The notes under the pieces are model-generated. The model was given only the letters and a program-made list of their open reading frames with translations, made no database searches and had not been told where the DNA came from. The position numbers and the translations under genes are program-made. A stretch of DNA of 37,724 bases from a virus: positions 1-37,724 of IMG/VR virus record IMGVR_UViG_3300044730_000221. The stretch is one strand, 5' to 3'. This document shows, piece by piece, positions 7,000-14,763 of the stretch. How positions within the stretch are numbered: position 1 is the stretch's first letter; each line of letters starts with the position of its first letter.

Positions 7000-7245
7000 A
7001 TGAAGATAGATCGAAATGTTCCACTGCCTGATCGAATCGCAAAGCGATTTAGGATCGGGCCATTACCACTCGCGGAGATGAATGTCGGTGATAGTTTTGT
7101 CATTGAGATCGATGCAGATGATGTCGAGTTGTCTCGCATCCTTCATTCACTTCGAGTCAGGCTCAACAGATTCACTCAAAAGAATCCGAAGTTCAAGTTC
7201 AGTTCAAGCAAAGACAAGAAAGGACTGAGAGTCTGGCGCGTCTAA
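7000..7245 (+). CDS. Small conserved phage protein
   Basis: An 81-residue protein from ATG 7000 with GGAGG upstream. The pattern LPLAEMNVGDSFVIEI ... LHSLRVRLNRFTQKNPKFKF ... GLRVWRV resembles short phage proteins of unknown function found near replication genes, with a short beta lead, one helix and a beta end. It opens the recombination operon, divergent from rusA, with only about 30 bp shared between the two starts. Confidence 0.6.
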   Translation: MKIDRNVPLPDRIAKRFRIGPLPLAEMNVGDSFVIEIDADDVELSRILHSLRVRLNRFTQKNPKFKFSSSKDKKGLRVWRV

Positions 7246-7256
7246 CAGGAGAACAC

Positions 7257-8153
7257 ATGAAACTTACAAACAAGCATGGATTACCCGACACCGTTGTGAG
7301 GGCTTTGACCCGTAGCGAATACAGCAAGGGAGAAAGCAATCGCAGCATCACTCAACTCATCGACTCACCCCGTGTCCGCATTCTCCGTCAGGAAAACTGG
7401 GAGAATATGGAAGAGGATGTGAGCGATAAGATGTGGGCGGTTCTGGGTAGTGCCGCACACAAGATGTTTGAAGAGACCGGGGATGATAAGCACATCACCG
7501 AAGAGCGTCTCTTCACGGAGATCGAAGGATGGGTGATCTCTGGGGCCATTGACGTACAGAGAATCGAAGACGATGGCATCACCGTCATCGACTACAAGAC
7601 CACCTCTGTCTGGTCTGTGATCCTCGGCAAGGACGAATGGGAAACGCAGTTGAACTGCTATGCCTCACTCGTCCGTCGCTCGAAGGGGCAGAAGGTCAAG
7701 GCTCTGAAGGTCATTGCCATCCTCCGCGACTGGAACCGTAGGGATGCAGAGGAAAAGCAGGACTACCCGAAGGCTCCCATTGTCGAGATCGATATCCCGA
7801 TGTGGGATGAGTCCGAACAGGACCGTTACCTTGAGAGTCGTGTCACCCTTCACCAATCCGCTGAGTTCCAGAGACTCACAGGCGCGGAACTTCCTGAGTG
7901 TTCAAAGGAAGAGCGATGGGAGAAGCCTTCGATCTGGGCTGTCAAGAAAAAGGGTAACAAGAGAGCGATCAAACTTTATACCAACGAGAGCGAAGCAAAG
8001 TCTGCGCTATTGGATGGTCAAGAGATTGAGTTCCGTCGAGGAGATCCCGGTCGTTGCACGGCTAACTGGTGCCGTGTAAACGCATGGTGTTCTCAGTATA
8101 AAAAATACTTGGACGAATCCATCAAACCCGACGATTCAATCCTTGACCTTTAA
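7257..8153 (+). CDS. PD-(D/E)XK nuclease, RecB/Cas4-like
   Basis: This 298-residue protein has the RecB-type nuclease signature in order: GSAAHKMFEE near residue 64, GAIDVQ near 97, VIDYKTTS near 109 and QLNCYASL near 131. The D and E/K positions are intact, so it should be an active metal-dependent nuclease. The C-terminus has a cysteine cluster (C-x4-C-x5-C in CTANWCRVNAWC) like the iron-sulphur-binding end of Cas4/AddB-type nucleases, though the fourth ligand is unclear. It stands next to an annealing protein, the usual exonuclease-annealase pairing of phage recombination systems. Starts after AACAGGAGA. Confidence 0.8.
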   Translation: MKLTNKHGLPDTVVRALTRSEYSKGESNRSITQLIDSPRVRILRQENWENMEEDVSDKMWAVLGSAAHKMFEETGDDKHITEERLFTEIEGWVISGAIDVQRIEDDGITVIDYKTTSVWSVILGKDEWETQLNCYASLVRRSKGQKVKALKVIAILRDWNRRDAEEKQDYPKAPIVEIDIPMWDESEQDRYLESRVTLHQSAEFQRLTGAELPECSKEERWEKPSIWAVKKKGNKRAIKLYTNESEAKSALLDGQEIEFRRGDPGRCTANWCRVNAWCSQYKKYLDESIKPDDSILDL

Positions 8154-8170
8154 CAAATAACTTGTAAACT
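8143..8170 (+). promoter_or_regulatory. Putative promoter before the annealing-protein gene
   Basis: TTGACC (8143-8148) and TAAACT (8165-8170) are separated by 16 bp, overlapping the stop of the nuclease gene. The block CCTTTAACAAATAACTTG matches the promoter region at 2516 at 17 of 18 bases, which supports a conserved regulatory element. Confidence 0.5.
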
Positions 8171-8194
8171 CGTTACATACCAACAGGAGATTGT

Positions 8195-8902
8195 ATGACT
8201 GAAGTATCTGGTCCGACTTATGCAGAGATCTGGACGACCCTGTCCAAGATCGATGTCTCAAAGCATGTTGAAAAGAAGAACGGGTTGTCCTATCTCAGTT
8301 GGGCATGGGCATGGGGTGTTCTCATGCAGCAATACCCGCAGGCTGACTATTCGTTTGCACCCTCTGAGTTGCATCCTGATGGGACGGTGACGGTTCACTG
8401 CGCCATCATGATCGGTCAGTGCCATCGAACGATGTGGCTCCCGGTCATGGATCACCGCAACAACGCCATCAAGAATCCCGATGCGCGGAAGATCAGCGAC
8501 ACGAAGATGCGCTGCTTGGTGAAGTGCCTCGCCATGTTTGGACTCGGGCATTACATCTATGCCGGTGAGGATGTGGTCTCGACGGAACCTGATTCCGCTC
8601 CCGTCCTGAGCAACGATGAAATCGCTGCACTCAGTGAGCCGCCCCCGAAGGAGAAGAAGAAAGTTCCGACGAAGAAAGGTCCGAACGATATCCCGACCGA
8701 AGAGGGTGCCGCTGAAGTGGTTGGCAAACTCATGGAGTTCGCGAACAAGTTCTGTACGGATGAGGCAGGACTCGTTTCATTCTGGAAGGAGAACAAGCAA
8801 CTCATCGACATCTTGGACAGTAACTATCCGAAGCAATATGAATCCCTCAAGAAGGGTTTCACCGAACTGAAGGCCAAACTAGGAGGAAACAGCAATGGCT
8901 GA
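8195..8902 (+). CDS. Single-strand annealing protein (DUF1071 type)
   Basis: This 235-residue protein matches the DUF1071 family, known from phages and linked to single-strand annealing recombinases. Landmarks are VEKKNGLSYLSWAWAWG near residue 26, MWLPVMDHRNNAIKNP near 83, and TKMRCLVKCLAMFGLGHYIYAGED near 105-128. The C-terminal half is Lys/Pro/Glu-rich and probably a flexible tail. It should pair complementary strands after resection by the adjacent RecB-like nuclease. The start at 8195 follows CAACAGGAGA; its end overlaps the SSB gene by 8 bp. Assignment rests on motif recognition. Confidence 0.82.
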   Translation: MTEVSGPTYAEIWTTLSKIDVSKHVEKKNGLSYLSWAWAWGVLMQQYPQADYSFAPSELHPDGTVTVHCAIMIGQCHRTMWLPVMDHRNNAIKNPDARKISDTKMRCLVKCLAMFGLGHYIYAGEDVVSTEPDSAPVLSNDEIAALSEPPPKEKKKVPTKKGPNDIPTEEGAAEVVGKLMEFANKFCTDEAGLVSFWKENKQLIDILDSNYPKQYESLKKGFTELKAKLGGNSNG

Positions 8903-9167
8903 GTATCAGAACCGTGACATCACACAAGGCGCACTCTTCATCAACAACAGGAAGACTTCGCAGAATCAACCCGACTTCCGTGGGGAACTGACTCTGAGCA
9001 AGGCTCTCCTCAAGGAGTTGGTCGAGAAGGCGAAGGCTGGTGAAGAGGCGAAGATGTCTCTCTCTGTCTGGAAGAAAAAGTCGAAGGCAGGGAATGAGTT
9101 CATGTCCGTCGCCGCCCAGATCTATACCGACTACAAGAAGAAAGATGAAGCAGAAGTTCCGTTCTAA
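8895..9167 (+). CDS. Small phage single-stranded DNA-binding protein
   Basis: This 90-residue protein has an OB-fold-like pattern (GALFINNRKTS ... DFRGELTL ... MSLSVWKKKSKAGNEFMSVAAQIYTDY). It ends EAEVPF, close to the acidic tip (DDIPF-like) through which bacterial SSB proteins recruit repair partners. Position directly after the annealing protein, with overlapping frames, supports the role. It would coat single strands made by the neighbouring nuclease. Confidence 0.65.
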   Translation: MAEYQNRDITQGALFINNRKTSQNQPDFRGELTLSKALLKELVEKAKAGEEAKMSLSVWKKKSKAGNEFMSVAAQIYTDYKKKDEAEVPF

Positions 9168-9179
9168 CAGGAGATCAAT

Positions 9180-9419
9180 ATGAAAAAGGTAAACAAGTCC
9201 CAACAGATCCGCGACCTGATCGATAAAGGCGTACCCAATGGCGAGATCGTCAAGAAGTTGAAGGTCTCTCAGCAGTTGGTCTACATCGTCAGTCGTGCCT
9301 ATCGCGGAAAGAACGTCCCTCGAAAGGCGGTTAAACGAGTCGGAGCCGTTAAGAAAAGCAACGTCTCTGATCTCATCGCCGCTCTCAAGACCATCATCAA
9401 GGCTCTGGAGAGGGCGTGA
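9180..9419 (+). CDS. Small basic helix-turn-helix protein
   Basis: This 79-residue, strongly basic protein carries a helix-turn-helix-like segment (QQIRDLIDKGVPNGEIVKKL then KVSQQLVYIVSRAYRG) at residues 8-43. A Lys/Arg-rich linker and a C-terminal helix follow. It could be a DNA-binding regulator of the operon. It starts after AACAGGAGA, and its stop overlaps the next start (TGATG). Confidence 0.6.
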   Translation: MKKVNKSQQIRDLIDKGVPNGEIVKKLKVSQQLVYIVSRAYRGKNVPRKAVKRVGAVKKSNVSDLIAALKTIIKALERA

Positions 9420-9550
9420 TGATCAGGTGGTTGCGTGATCTGTACCTTCACTGGAAACAGATACGCGACTGGGATTGGAGATGTGTCCCTCCCCCGAACT
9501 GGAGATCCAGTCGGGGTGGGGGCGGATCTAGAAATAGGGACTACTGGTGA
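9419..9550 (+). CDS. 43-residue Trp-rich basic peptide
   Basis: This short frame begins at ATG 9419 in a TGATG overlap with the previous stop and ends at 9550 in a GTGA overlap with the next start. It has six tryptophans in 43 residues (MIRWLRDLYLHWKQIRDWDW ...), then a Pro/Gly/Arg-rich tail ending DYW. Coupling at both ends argues for translation. It resembles nothing recognised; an amphipathic, membrane-active helix at the N-terminus is possible. Confidence 0.5.
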   Translation: MIRWLRDLYLHWKQIRDWDWRCVPPPNWRSSRGGGGSRNRDYW

Positions 9551-11394
9551 AAGACGAACTCATCAAGACTTTGCAGATCGGCGTCAACCTCTCGAACGAA
9601 GACAAGTTCGACGAGGCCATCAAGGAGTTCGACAAGATCGTTGAACTCCATAACGCCATGGTCCAAGCCATCATCCAAAGGGGACGCAGTCACTGGGAGA
9701 TGAAGCGGTGGGATCTGGCAACTGAAGACTTCGAGAAAGCCCAGTCCATGGACCCGACGAACATGGATATCCCATGGACGATGGCTCTCATGAACCTTCA
9801 GAAGCAAAACTTCGCCAAAGGTTGGGAGACCTTCGATCTTCGATGGCAATCGAAGAAGTTCGACAGCCCACGCCTCAAGACCAACAAGCCGCAGTGGAGA
9901 CCCCACAGGGCTTACAAAGATCTCTTGGTGTGGTCGGAGCAAGGGGTGGGGGATCAGATCCTCTACTGCTCTCTCCTTCGACACCTCAAGACTCATGTCC
10001 CGGAACTGACGGTCATGGTCGATGCTCGACTGATGCCGTTGTTTAAACGATCGTTCTCAGATATCCAGTTCGTACCTCAGAACGCACGGGTCTGGGAGAT
10101 TGATTCGCAGATCCCGATGGGGAGCATTGCCAAGGAACTGGTTCCGGAGATGTCGGATATCCCAAGGTTACGGGCGGACCCCTATCTGATACCCGATTAC
10201 GCCCGCGCTAGTGCCATTAGGGCGGACTTTAACCTCAAGCCGGGGGAGAAGTTGGTCGGCATCTCTTGGGCCTCAGGCGCACCCAGAATCGGTAACCATA
10301 AGTCGGCCCCTCTGACGGACTTCCTGCCCCTATTCCAGATCCCGAACGTCCGCTTCGTGACCCTCCAATACGGGGACCACTACGCTGAGATGTACGAACT
10401 GGAGAAGACGCATGGCATTCGGATCGAACAGGTTCTGGATATCGATAACACCCAAGACTTGGATGGACTCGCCTCGCTCATCACCGCCTGCGATGCAGTC
10501 GTTACCGTCAGCAACGCGACCGGGCATCTGGCAGGGGCGGTCGGAGCCAAGACCTTCCTCTTGGATTCCAACAAACTCTGGTACTGGAACAGTTGTGTGG
10601 GGAACCAGAACCTCTGGTATCCCTCTGTCACCACCTACCCCAGAGACAACGCCATCGCCCCGTGGACCCCGCAGATCGCAGCCTTAACGGAAGACGTTAA
10701 AGCACACCTCTCTGCTGAGAGTCCTGTCTCGACGTTCGTGTTCTTTCGGACAGGGACAGAGGAGCAGATTGCTTACACCAAGAAGTTCGTCGCTTCGCTC
10801 CGCGCATCGAATCCCAATGCGGAGATCATCATGTGTACGGATCGACACACGCCTGACATTGAAGGCGTTACCCGTCGATTTGAGTTGACACTCGACACCG
10901 ACAACTGGATGGAGTACCGACTCCAGATCTATGCCGAACTACGTTTAGACAAACCGGCCATGTACTTGGACGATGACATGATTGTCCAAGAAGCCATTGA
11001 CCCTAAGAAACTATTGGGGAACAGAAAGGTTCTGCTCTGCGAAAGATCCTTTGGTCGAGATCTTTATTTCAATACGCAGATGAAAGGGATCGACTTCTCA
11101 GAGCATAAGGGAAAGAGGATGCATGATGTCTATCCGTACCTTGCTTGTGCGACGGTAACCAAAGACTACCTCTTCTGGGCAGATCTTTTATTCATCATGG
11201 ATCACATCGATCCCAAGTACCGCAGATGGTACGGCGATCAGGAATGCATGAGGATCTGGAAGCAGACTTCAAGTCAGGGCGACTACGGCGTACTGTCTGA
11301 AGCGGACTACGCCTGTCTTCCAGAAGAACTCTCTGGACGGAACCCGAAGATCATTCACTACAAAGGAAGCCGCAAGTCGGAGATGCTCAAATGA
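9547..11394 (+). CDS. TPR-linked two-domain glycosyltransferase
   Basis: The start is GTG at 9547, overlapping the preceding stop. Residues about 1-100 are TPR-like helices (IQRGRSHWEMKRWDLATEDF). Residues about 110-390 resemble the GT-B fold of GT9 (heptosyltransferase-like) enzymes: EQGVGDQILYCSLLRHL, then TACDAVVTVSNATGHLAGAV and a WYPSV motif near the end. Residues about 395-615 form a separate GT-A-like domain with the DxD-type motif MYLDDDMIV near 473, reminiscent of GT8. One polypeptide could therefore add two sugars or scaffold sequential transfers. It sits next to an FkbM methyltransferase gene and close to a further glycosyltransferase. Acceptor unknown (LPS, capsid or DNA are options). 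Confidence 0.72.
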   Translation: MKDELIKTLQIGVNLSNEDKFDEAIKEFDKIVELHNAMVQAIIQRGRSHWEMKRWDLATEDFEKAQSMDPTNMDIPWTMALMNLQKQNFAKGWETFDLRWQSKKFDSPRLKTNKPQWRPHRAYKDLLVWSEQGVGDQILYCSLLRHLKTHVPELTVMVDARLMPLFKRSFSDIQFVPQNARVWEIDSQIPMGSIAKELVPEMSDIPRLRADPYLIPDYARASAIRADFNLKPGEKLVGISWASGAPRIGNHKSAPLTDFLPLFQIPNVRFVTLQYGDHYAEMYELEKTHGIRIEQVLDIDNTQDLDGLASLITACDAVVTVSNATGHLAGAVGAKTFLLDSNKLWYWNSCVGNQNLWYPSVTTYPRDNAIAPWTPQIAALTEDVKAHLSAESPVSTFVFFRTGTEEQIAYTKKFVASLRASNPNAEIIMCTDRHTPDIEGVTRRFELTLDTDNWMEYRLQIYAELRLDKPAMYLDDDMIVQEAIDPKKLLGNRKVLLCERSFGRDLYFNTQMKGIDFSEHKGKRMHDVYPYLACATVTKDYLFWADLLFIMDHIDPKYRRWYGDQECMRIWKQTSSQGDYGVLSEADYACLPEELSGRNPKIIHYKGSRKSEMLK

Positions 11395-12020
11395 AACAAG
11401 TCCAAGGTTGGTGGTTGCCCGATGAAGAGAACCATATCGGTCAGTACTTCGAAGCCATCAATGCAGGTACATACCAGCCTGCCCACCAGCGCGAGTCGGT
11501 TAAACACTGCACGAAGTTCCGTACAGCGGTGGATATCGGGGCGCATGTCGGACTCTGGGCGAGAGGTCTCACTGAGAAGTTCGATACCGTCATCGCCTTT
11601 GAACCCTGCGAGGATTTCGCAAAGTTACTCGCACAGAATGCGCCGAAGGTGAAGACCATTCACCGCTATGCACTGGGGGAGAAGGAAGGTTCCGTGAAGA
11701 TCGTGATCGAACCTGACAACACCGGCTCGACCCATGTGGCGCGTGGCGCTACAGGCGATATCCCCATGCTACCCCTTGATCATTTTCAGTTGACCGATGT
11801 GGACTTCGTGAAGATCGATGTCGAGGGTTACGAGTTGGAAGTGGTGAAAGGCGGATTCGATACCTTCAAGAACAATGATCCGGTGGTGATCGTTGAACAG
11901 AAGGATCGATACGTTGTTCCTGAACAAGGCAAACATGCGGCAGTGCGATTCCTGATGAGGGAGTTGCAGTACCGGGTGGTGGGACGAGTGATCGATGATT
12001 GGATCTTGAGGAAGTTATGA
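11391..12020 (+). CDS. FkbM-family SAM-dependent methyltransferase
   Basis: This 209-residue protein has the SAM-binding motif I VDIGAHVGLWARGL near residue 48, the acidic end of strand 2 in VIAFEPCEDF near 68, and the FkbM hallmark VDFVKIDVEGYELEVVKGG near 137-155. FkbM enzymes typically O-methylate sugars of glycans or polyketides. It starts in an ATGA overlap with the glycosyltransferase gene, so a role in capping or decorating the same glycan is likely. Substrate is inferred from context only. Confidence 0.85.
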   Translation: MKQVQGWWLPDEENHIGQYFEAINAGTYQPAHQRESVKHCTKFRTAVDIGAHVGLWARGLTEKFDTVIAFEPCEDFAKLLAQNAPKVKTIHRYALGEKEGSVKIVIEPDNTGSTHVARGATGDIPMLPLDHFQLTDVDFVKIDVEGYELEVVKGGFDTFKNNDPVVIVEQKDRYVVPEQGKHAAVRFLMRELQYRVVGRVIDDWILRKL

Positions 12021-12232
12021 GCGACCTAAACGAGTTTCAAATTAAAGACCCGCACTACGACAGGTTGATTATCAAACAGCCAGAGTACGACTGCCCAGTT
12101 CACGGCACCGTGGTTGGCGCGATCATTGTCAGCAATGTCATTGACGGCATTACGCAGCGGTTTTGTATGAGATGCTGTTTGGAAAAAATTATAGAGATCG
12201 GCGTGTGCGAAGTCACGGAGAAGCAGCCATGA
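12017..12232 (+). CDS. Small putative zinc-binding protein
   Basis: A 71-residue protein from ATG 12017 (ATGA overlap, TTGAGGAAG upstream). CPVHG in the centre and CMRCC near the end could provide four zinc ligands (Cys/His and Cys-x2-Cys), as in small phage zinc proteins. No function is assigned. It interrupts the glycan cassette between the methyltransferase and the second glycosyltransferase. Confidence 0.5.
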   Translation: MSDLNEFQIKDPHYDRLIIKQPEYDCPVHGTVVGAIIVSNVIDGITQRFCMRCCLEKIIEIGVCEVTEKQP

Positions 12233-12453
12233 CCCACTACAATCTTTTTCGCATGGCCGCAGAGGTCATGCCTGAACTGATAATGCCCTCTACGCCGGAA
12301 GAACTAGAGCAGTTTGCCAACATCGTTGCTGCTGGTGAGCGGGAGGCGTGTGCTGCGATTGCAGATCATGAGTCAAAACTAGCAGGAAGCCCCGGAACAA
12401 TAATGGTGTGTGACCGTATCGCCGCCGCCATCCGTGCGAGGGGAGATAAATGA
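12229..12453 (+). CDS. Small hypothetical phage protein
   Basis: A 74-residue protein starting at ATG 12229 (ATGA overlap). It contains GEREACAAIADHESK and ends AAAIRARGDK, a pattern common in short phage proteins of unknown function. It is mostly helical and couples to the next gene by ATGA. Confidence 0.55.
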   Translation: MTHYNLFRMAAEVMPELIMPSTPEELEQFANIVAAGEREACAAIADHESKLAGSPGTIMVCDRIAAAIRARGDK

Positions 12454-13127
12454 GAGTCTTTATTGGATATGACAGCCGGGAAGATATTGCCTTCCGTGTT
12501 TGCGAGAGTTCAATCCGCAAGCACAGCAAGATTCCCATTGATGTCTGGCCGATTAAACAACAGGAAATGCGCGAGCGTAATTTGTATTGGAGAGATCATG
12601 ACCCGCTCGCATCGACCGAGTTCTCGTTTACACGCTTCCTGACCCCGCACTTGGCCGGATACAAGGGCTGGGTTCTCTTCTGTGATTGCGATTTCTTCTT
12701 CCGAAAAGACATCTCAGGTCTGCGTGATTACATGGACCCTGAGAAGGCGGTGATGGTGGTGAAGCATGAGTACAACCCGCCTGAGAAGATCAAGATGGAT
12801 GGGAAGGTACAGACCCAGTACACCCGCAAGAACTGGAGTTCGTTCATGCTCATCAACTGTGAGCATCCTTCTGTCCAAGCATTGACTCCCGATGTGGTGA
12901 ATAGACAGACAGGACTCTACCTCCACCGCTTTCAATGGTTAGAGAACAAGCACATTGGCTCACTGCCGATGACCTACAACTACCTTGAGGGTTGGCATAC
13001 CAAACAGGACTGCGAAGATCCCATCGCTGTCCACTTCACTCGCGGCGGTCCTTGGTTCAAGGACTACATGCAAGTCGAGTACGGTGATGAATGGATCGAA
13101 CACGCAAAGAGGATTACCCATGAGTGA
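12450..13127 (+). CDS. GT-A-fold glycosyltransferase (GT8-like)
   Basis: This 225-residue protein begins MRVFIGYDSREDIAFRVC, typical of small GT8-like enzymes. A metal-binding motif lies in VLFCDCDFFF near residue 80, where DCD is the DxD. The tail AVHFTRGGPWF supplies a conserved His near the C-terminus, as in family members. It should transfer a sugar from a nucleotide-sugar donor. It lies in the same coupled operon as the TPR-glycosyltransferase and the FkbM enzyme. Donor and acceptor are unknown. Confidence 0.75.
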   Translation: MRVFIGYDSREDIAFRVCESSIRKHSKIPIDVWPIKQQEMRERNLYWRDHDPLASTEFSFTRFLTPHLAGYKGWVLFCDCDFFFRKDISGLRDYMDPEKAVMVVKHEYNPPEKIKMDGKVQTQYTRKNWSSFMLINCEHPSVQALTPDVVNRQTGLYLHRFQWLENKHIGSLPMTYNYLEGWHTKQDCEDPIAVHFTRGGPWFKDYMQVEYGDEWIEHAKRITHE

Positions 13128-13374
13128 CGTGAATGAAGAAGATGTTTCTTACTTAGACATCCCTTCGGCAAAGACTGAGGAGAAGGTCTGGTGCAAGATC
13201 GGTGAGGCCGGGAACTTGGAGTTCGTGGACTGGAAGATCATCAAGGGGATGGCTGAGGATTTCGATCTCAAGCGTCCTCAAGATCGTACTGAACAGATGT
13301 TGATTGCAAAACTGATGTGGTTGGTTAGAGAAGAAACCAAGCGGGAGTTTGGCAATGAAGACAAGGCAGGATGA
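13120..13374 (+). CDS. Hypothetical protein
   Basis: An 84-residue acidic protein from ATG 13120, overlapping the glycosyltransferase end by 8 bp; a longer reading would lie within that gene. It has a beta-like core (EKVWCKIGEAGNLEFVDW) and a C-terminal helix (TEQMLIAKLMWLVREETKRE). No family recognised. Confidence 0.55.
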   Translation: MSDVNEEDVSYLDIPSAKTEEKVWCKIGEAGNLEFVDWKIIKGMAEDFDLKRPQDRTEQMLIAKLMWLVREETKREFGNEDKAG

Positions 13375-13576
13375 GTTCTATGATGATTGGGACAGGGAAT
13401 GGGATGCCATGTCCCATACTACAAGCGAATACCAGAGAGAGATTAAAGAACTCAGGGCTAGGATCTTTGAGTACTTAAAGGAAATAGCAGAGAGAGATCA
13501 ACTGATCGAAAGCATGAAAGAAGAACTCGCCCTCCAGAATAAGTACTGGGCGAAATCACTTGGCATGGACAAATGA
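13355..13576 (+). CDS. Coiled-coil hypothetical protein
   Basis: A 73-residue protein from ATG 13355 with CGGGAG upstream, overlapping the previous gene. From residue 20 it is a continuous charged helix (EYQREIKELRARIFEYLKE ... IESMKEELALQNKY) with heptad spacing. A TTG six bases earlier is in frame but less likely as the start. Confidence 0.55.
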   Translation: MKTRQDEFYDDWDREWDAMSHTTSEYQREIKELRARIFEYLKEIAERDQLIESMKEELALQNKYWAKSLGMDK

Positions 13577-13770
13577 ACTGGCAGAGAGAAGACATCCTCG
13601 AAGTCCTCTCATGGGTTGAGGATGCCGCTGACGATGTCAATGCCATCACCACGGAACTAGAGTTCATTGTGGTGAGCGAACTATTTAAACGATGTGCCGA
13701 TGAAATCCGTAACCTGCGAGCAGAGGTTGCGGAATTGAAGAGAAAGAAAACACGCAGGAGAAAGATATGA
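13573..13770 (+). CDS. Small helical protein with basic tail
   Basis: A 65-residue protein starting in an ATGA overlap. It has acidic N-terminal helices (EDILEVLSWVEDAADDV) and a strongly basic C-terminus (ELKRKKTRRRKI) that could bind nucleic acid. The L-F-K-R codons contain the ATTTAAAC motif at 13683. No family recognised. Confidence 0.55.
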   Translation: MNWQREDILEVLSWVEDAADDVNAITTELEFIVVSELFKRCADEIRNLRAEVAELKRKKTRRRKI

Positions 13771-13955
13771 ACTTTGAGAACGACTCATCATTTACCGAAG
13801 TGGATTACGCCATCGAAGAAGCGCAGTTCTTGGCGCAGAAAGAAAAGATCAAGTACTCCGTTGTTCAAGTCAACGGGCCTGCTGGACGTAGGCTCTATGC
13901 CCTGCCGACAGCGAACGTAGTGGAAGTCATGATTCTCGAAACATTTACCCCATGA
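13767..13955 (+). CDS. Small hypothetical protein
   Basis: A 62-residue acidic protein in ATGA overlaps with both neighbours. A helix (VDYAIEEAQFLAQKEKIKY) is followed by beta strands (YSVVQVNGPAGRRLYALP). It is alpha/beta and too short to classify. Confidence 0.55.
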   Translation: MNFENDSSFTEVDYAIEEAQFLAQKEKIKYSVVQVNGPAGRRLYALPTANVVEVMILETFTP

Positions 13956-14440
13956 ACCCAGTGGTGAATCTGCTCCCTTGGGAGTATGAATGGGTCTGTC
14001 ATGTGGGTGCGAGAAGGTTTGCTGCGAACTGGTTTAGACCAGATGCCAAGCACTATCACCGCGACAGGATGGAAGATGATAGGACGGCACAGGTTGCGGC
14101 CTGCGCTGCGGAACTGGCGGTAGCCAAACACACCAACCGCTACTGGTCAGGACATGTCTGGGACTACAGGGATCACAACCAGTACAAAGATATCCCCGAT
14201 GTCGGGACGAACATCGAAGTGAGGCGCATCCGTACAAGGGATACCGCAGCGGTGAGGAAGAAACAGGTCGGGAAAGGACTGGTCCTATTCGTTGCCAAGC
14301 CTGTCATGCCCGAGATTCGTAGCGTTGAGATCTATGGATGGATGCACTACGACGAAGCATGGGCTGTCGGAACTCAGTCTGACTACGATCCTGATACACG
14401 GCTCGTTAGCGTAGAGCATTTAAACACCTATGAACCCTGA
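13952..14440 (+). CDS. Conserved phage protein, possible PD-(D/E)XK-like nuclease fold
   Basis: This 162-residue protein follows a pattern seen in uncharacterised phage proteins: a helix with acidic and Ala-rich residues (AACAAELAVAKHTNRYW), then IPDVGTNIEVRRIRTRD, then hydrophobic strands (KGLVLFVAKP, VEIYGWMHYDEAW). The D-V-G and E-V-R placement resembles the restriction-endonuclease-like core, with Arg replacing the usual Lys. Fold and activity are inference. Coupled by ATGA upstream and overlapping the NinB gene downstream. Confidence 0.55.
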   Translation: MNPVVNLLPWEYEWVCHVGARRFAANWFRPDAKHYHRDRMEDDRTAQVAACAAELAVAKHTNRYWSGHVWDYRDHNQYKDIPDVGTNIEVRRIRTRDTAAVRKKQVGKGLVLFVAKPVMPEIRSVEIYGWMHYDEAWAVGTQSDYDPDTRLVSVEHLNTYEP

Positions 14441-14753
14441 ACTCGAAGAGATCATTGGTCGGATCATCAAGAACAACCGGAGGAGTCTGGGTCAGAACTC
14501 CCTGATGTGGGCGCTACTCAGTGATATCTCCAAGCAAGTTGAATGGTACGACCAAAAACTTTCCAAGAACGATTGGAAATGGATCTTCACTGCGGCACTA
14601 CGCAAGCAGCGAATGGTTCCGGGTATCGATGGGGGGATGGTCTTTCTGGGGGAACCCACCTCAGGTATGTCCAAGGAAGAAATCTCAGACCTGATCGAAC
14701 TGATCTACCACTTCGGGTCGGAGAGAGGTGTTGAATGGACAGAACTGGACTGA
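14430..14753 (+). CDS. ninB: NinB-like recombination protein
   Basis: This 107-residue protein matches the NinB (lambda Orf) family: RSLGQNSLMWALLSDISKQVEW, then LSKNDWKWIFTAALRKQRMVPGIDGGMVFLG, then MSKEEISDLIELIYHFGSERGVEW. Lambda Orf helps load annealing proteins at single-strand gaps in RecBCD/RecFOR-like recombination. It is the last gene of the plus-strand recombination operon and is followed by a strong terminator. It overlaps the preceding gene by 11 bp. Confidence 0.85.
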   Translation: MNPELEEIIGRIIKNNRRSLGQNSLMWALLSDISKQVEWYDQKLSKNDWKWIFTAALRKQRMVPGIDGGMVFLGEPTSGMSKEEISDLIELIYHFGSERGVEWTELD

Positions 14754-14763
14754 TACCCTCGCG

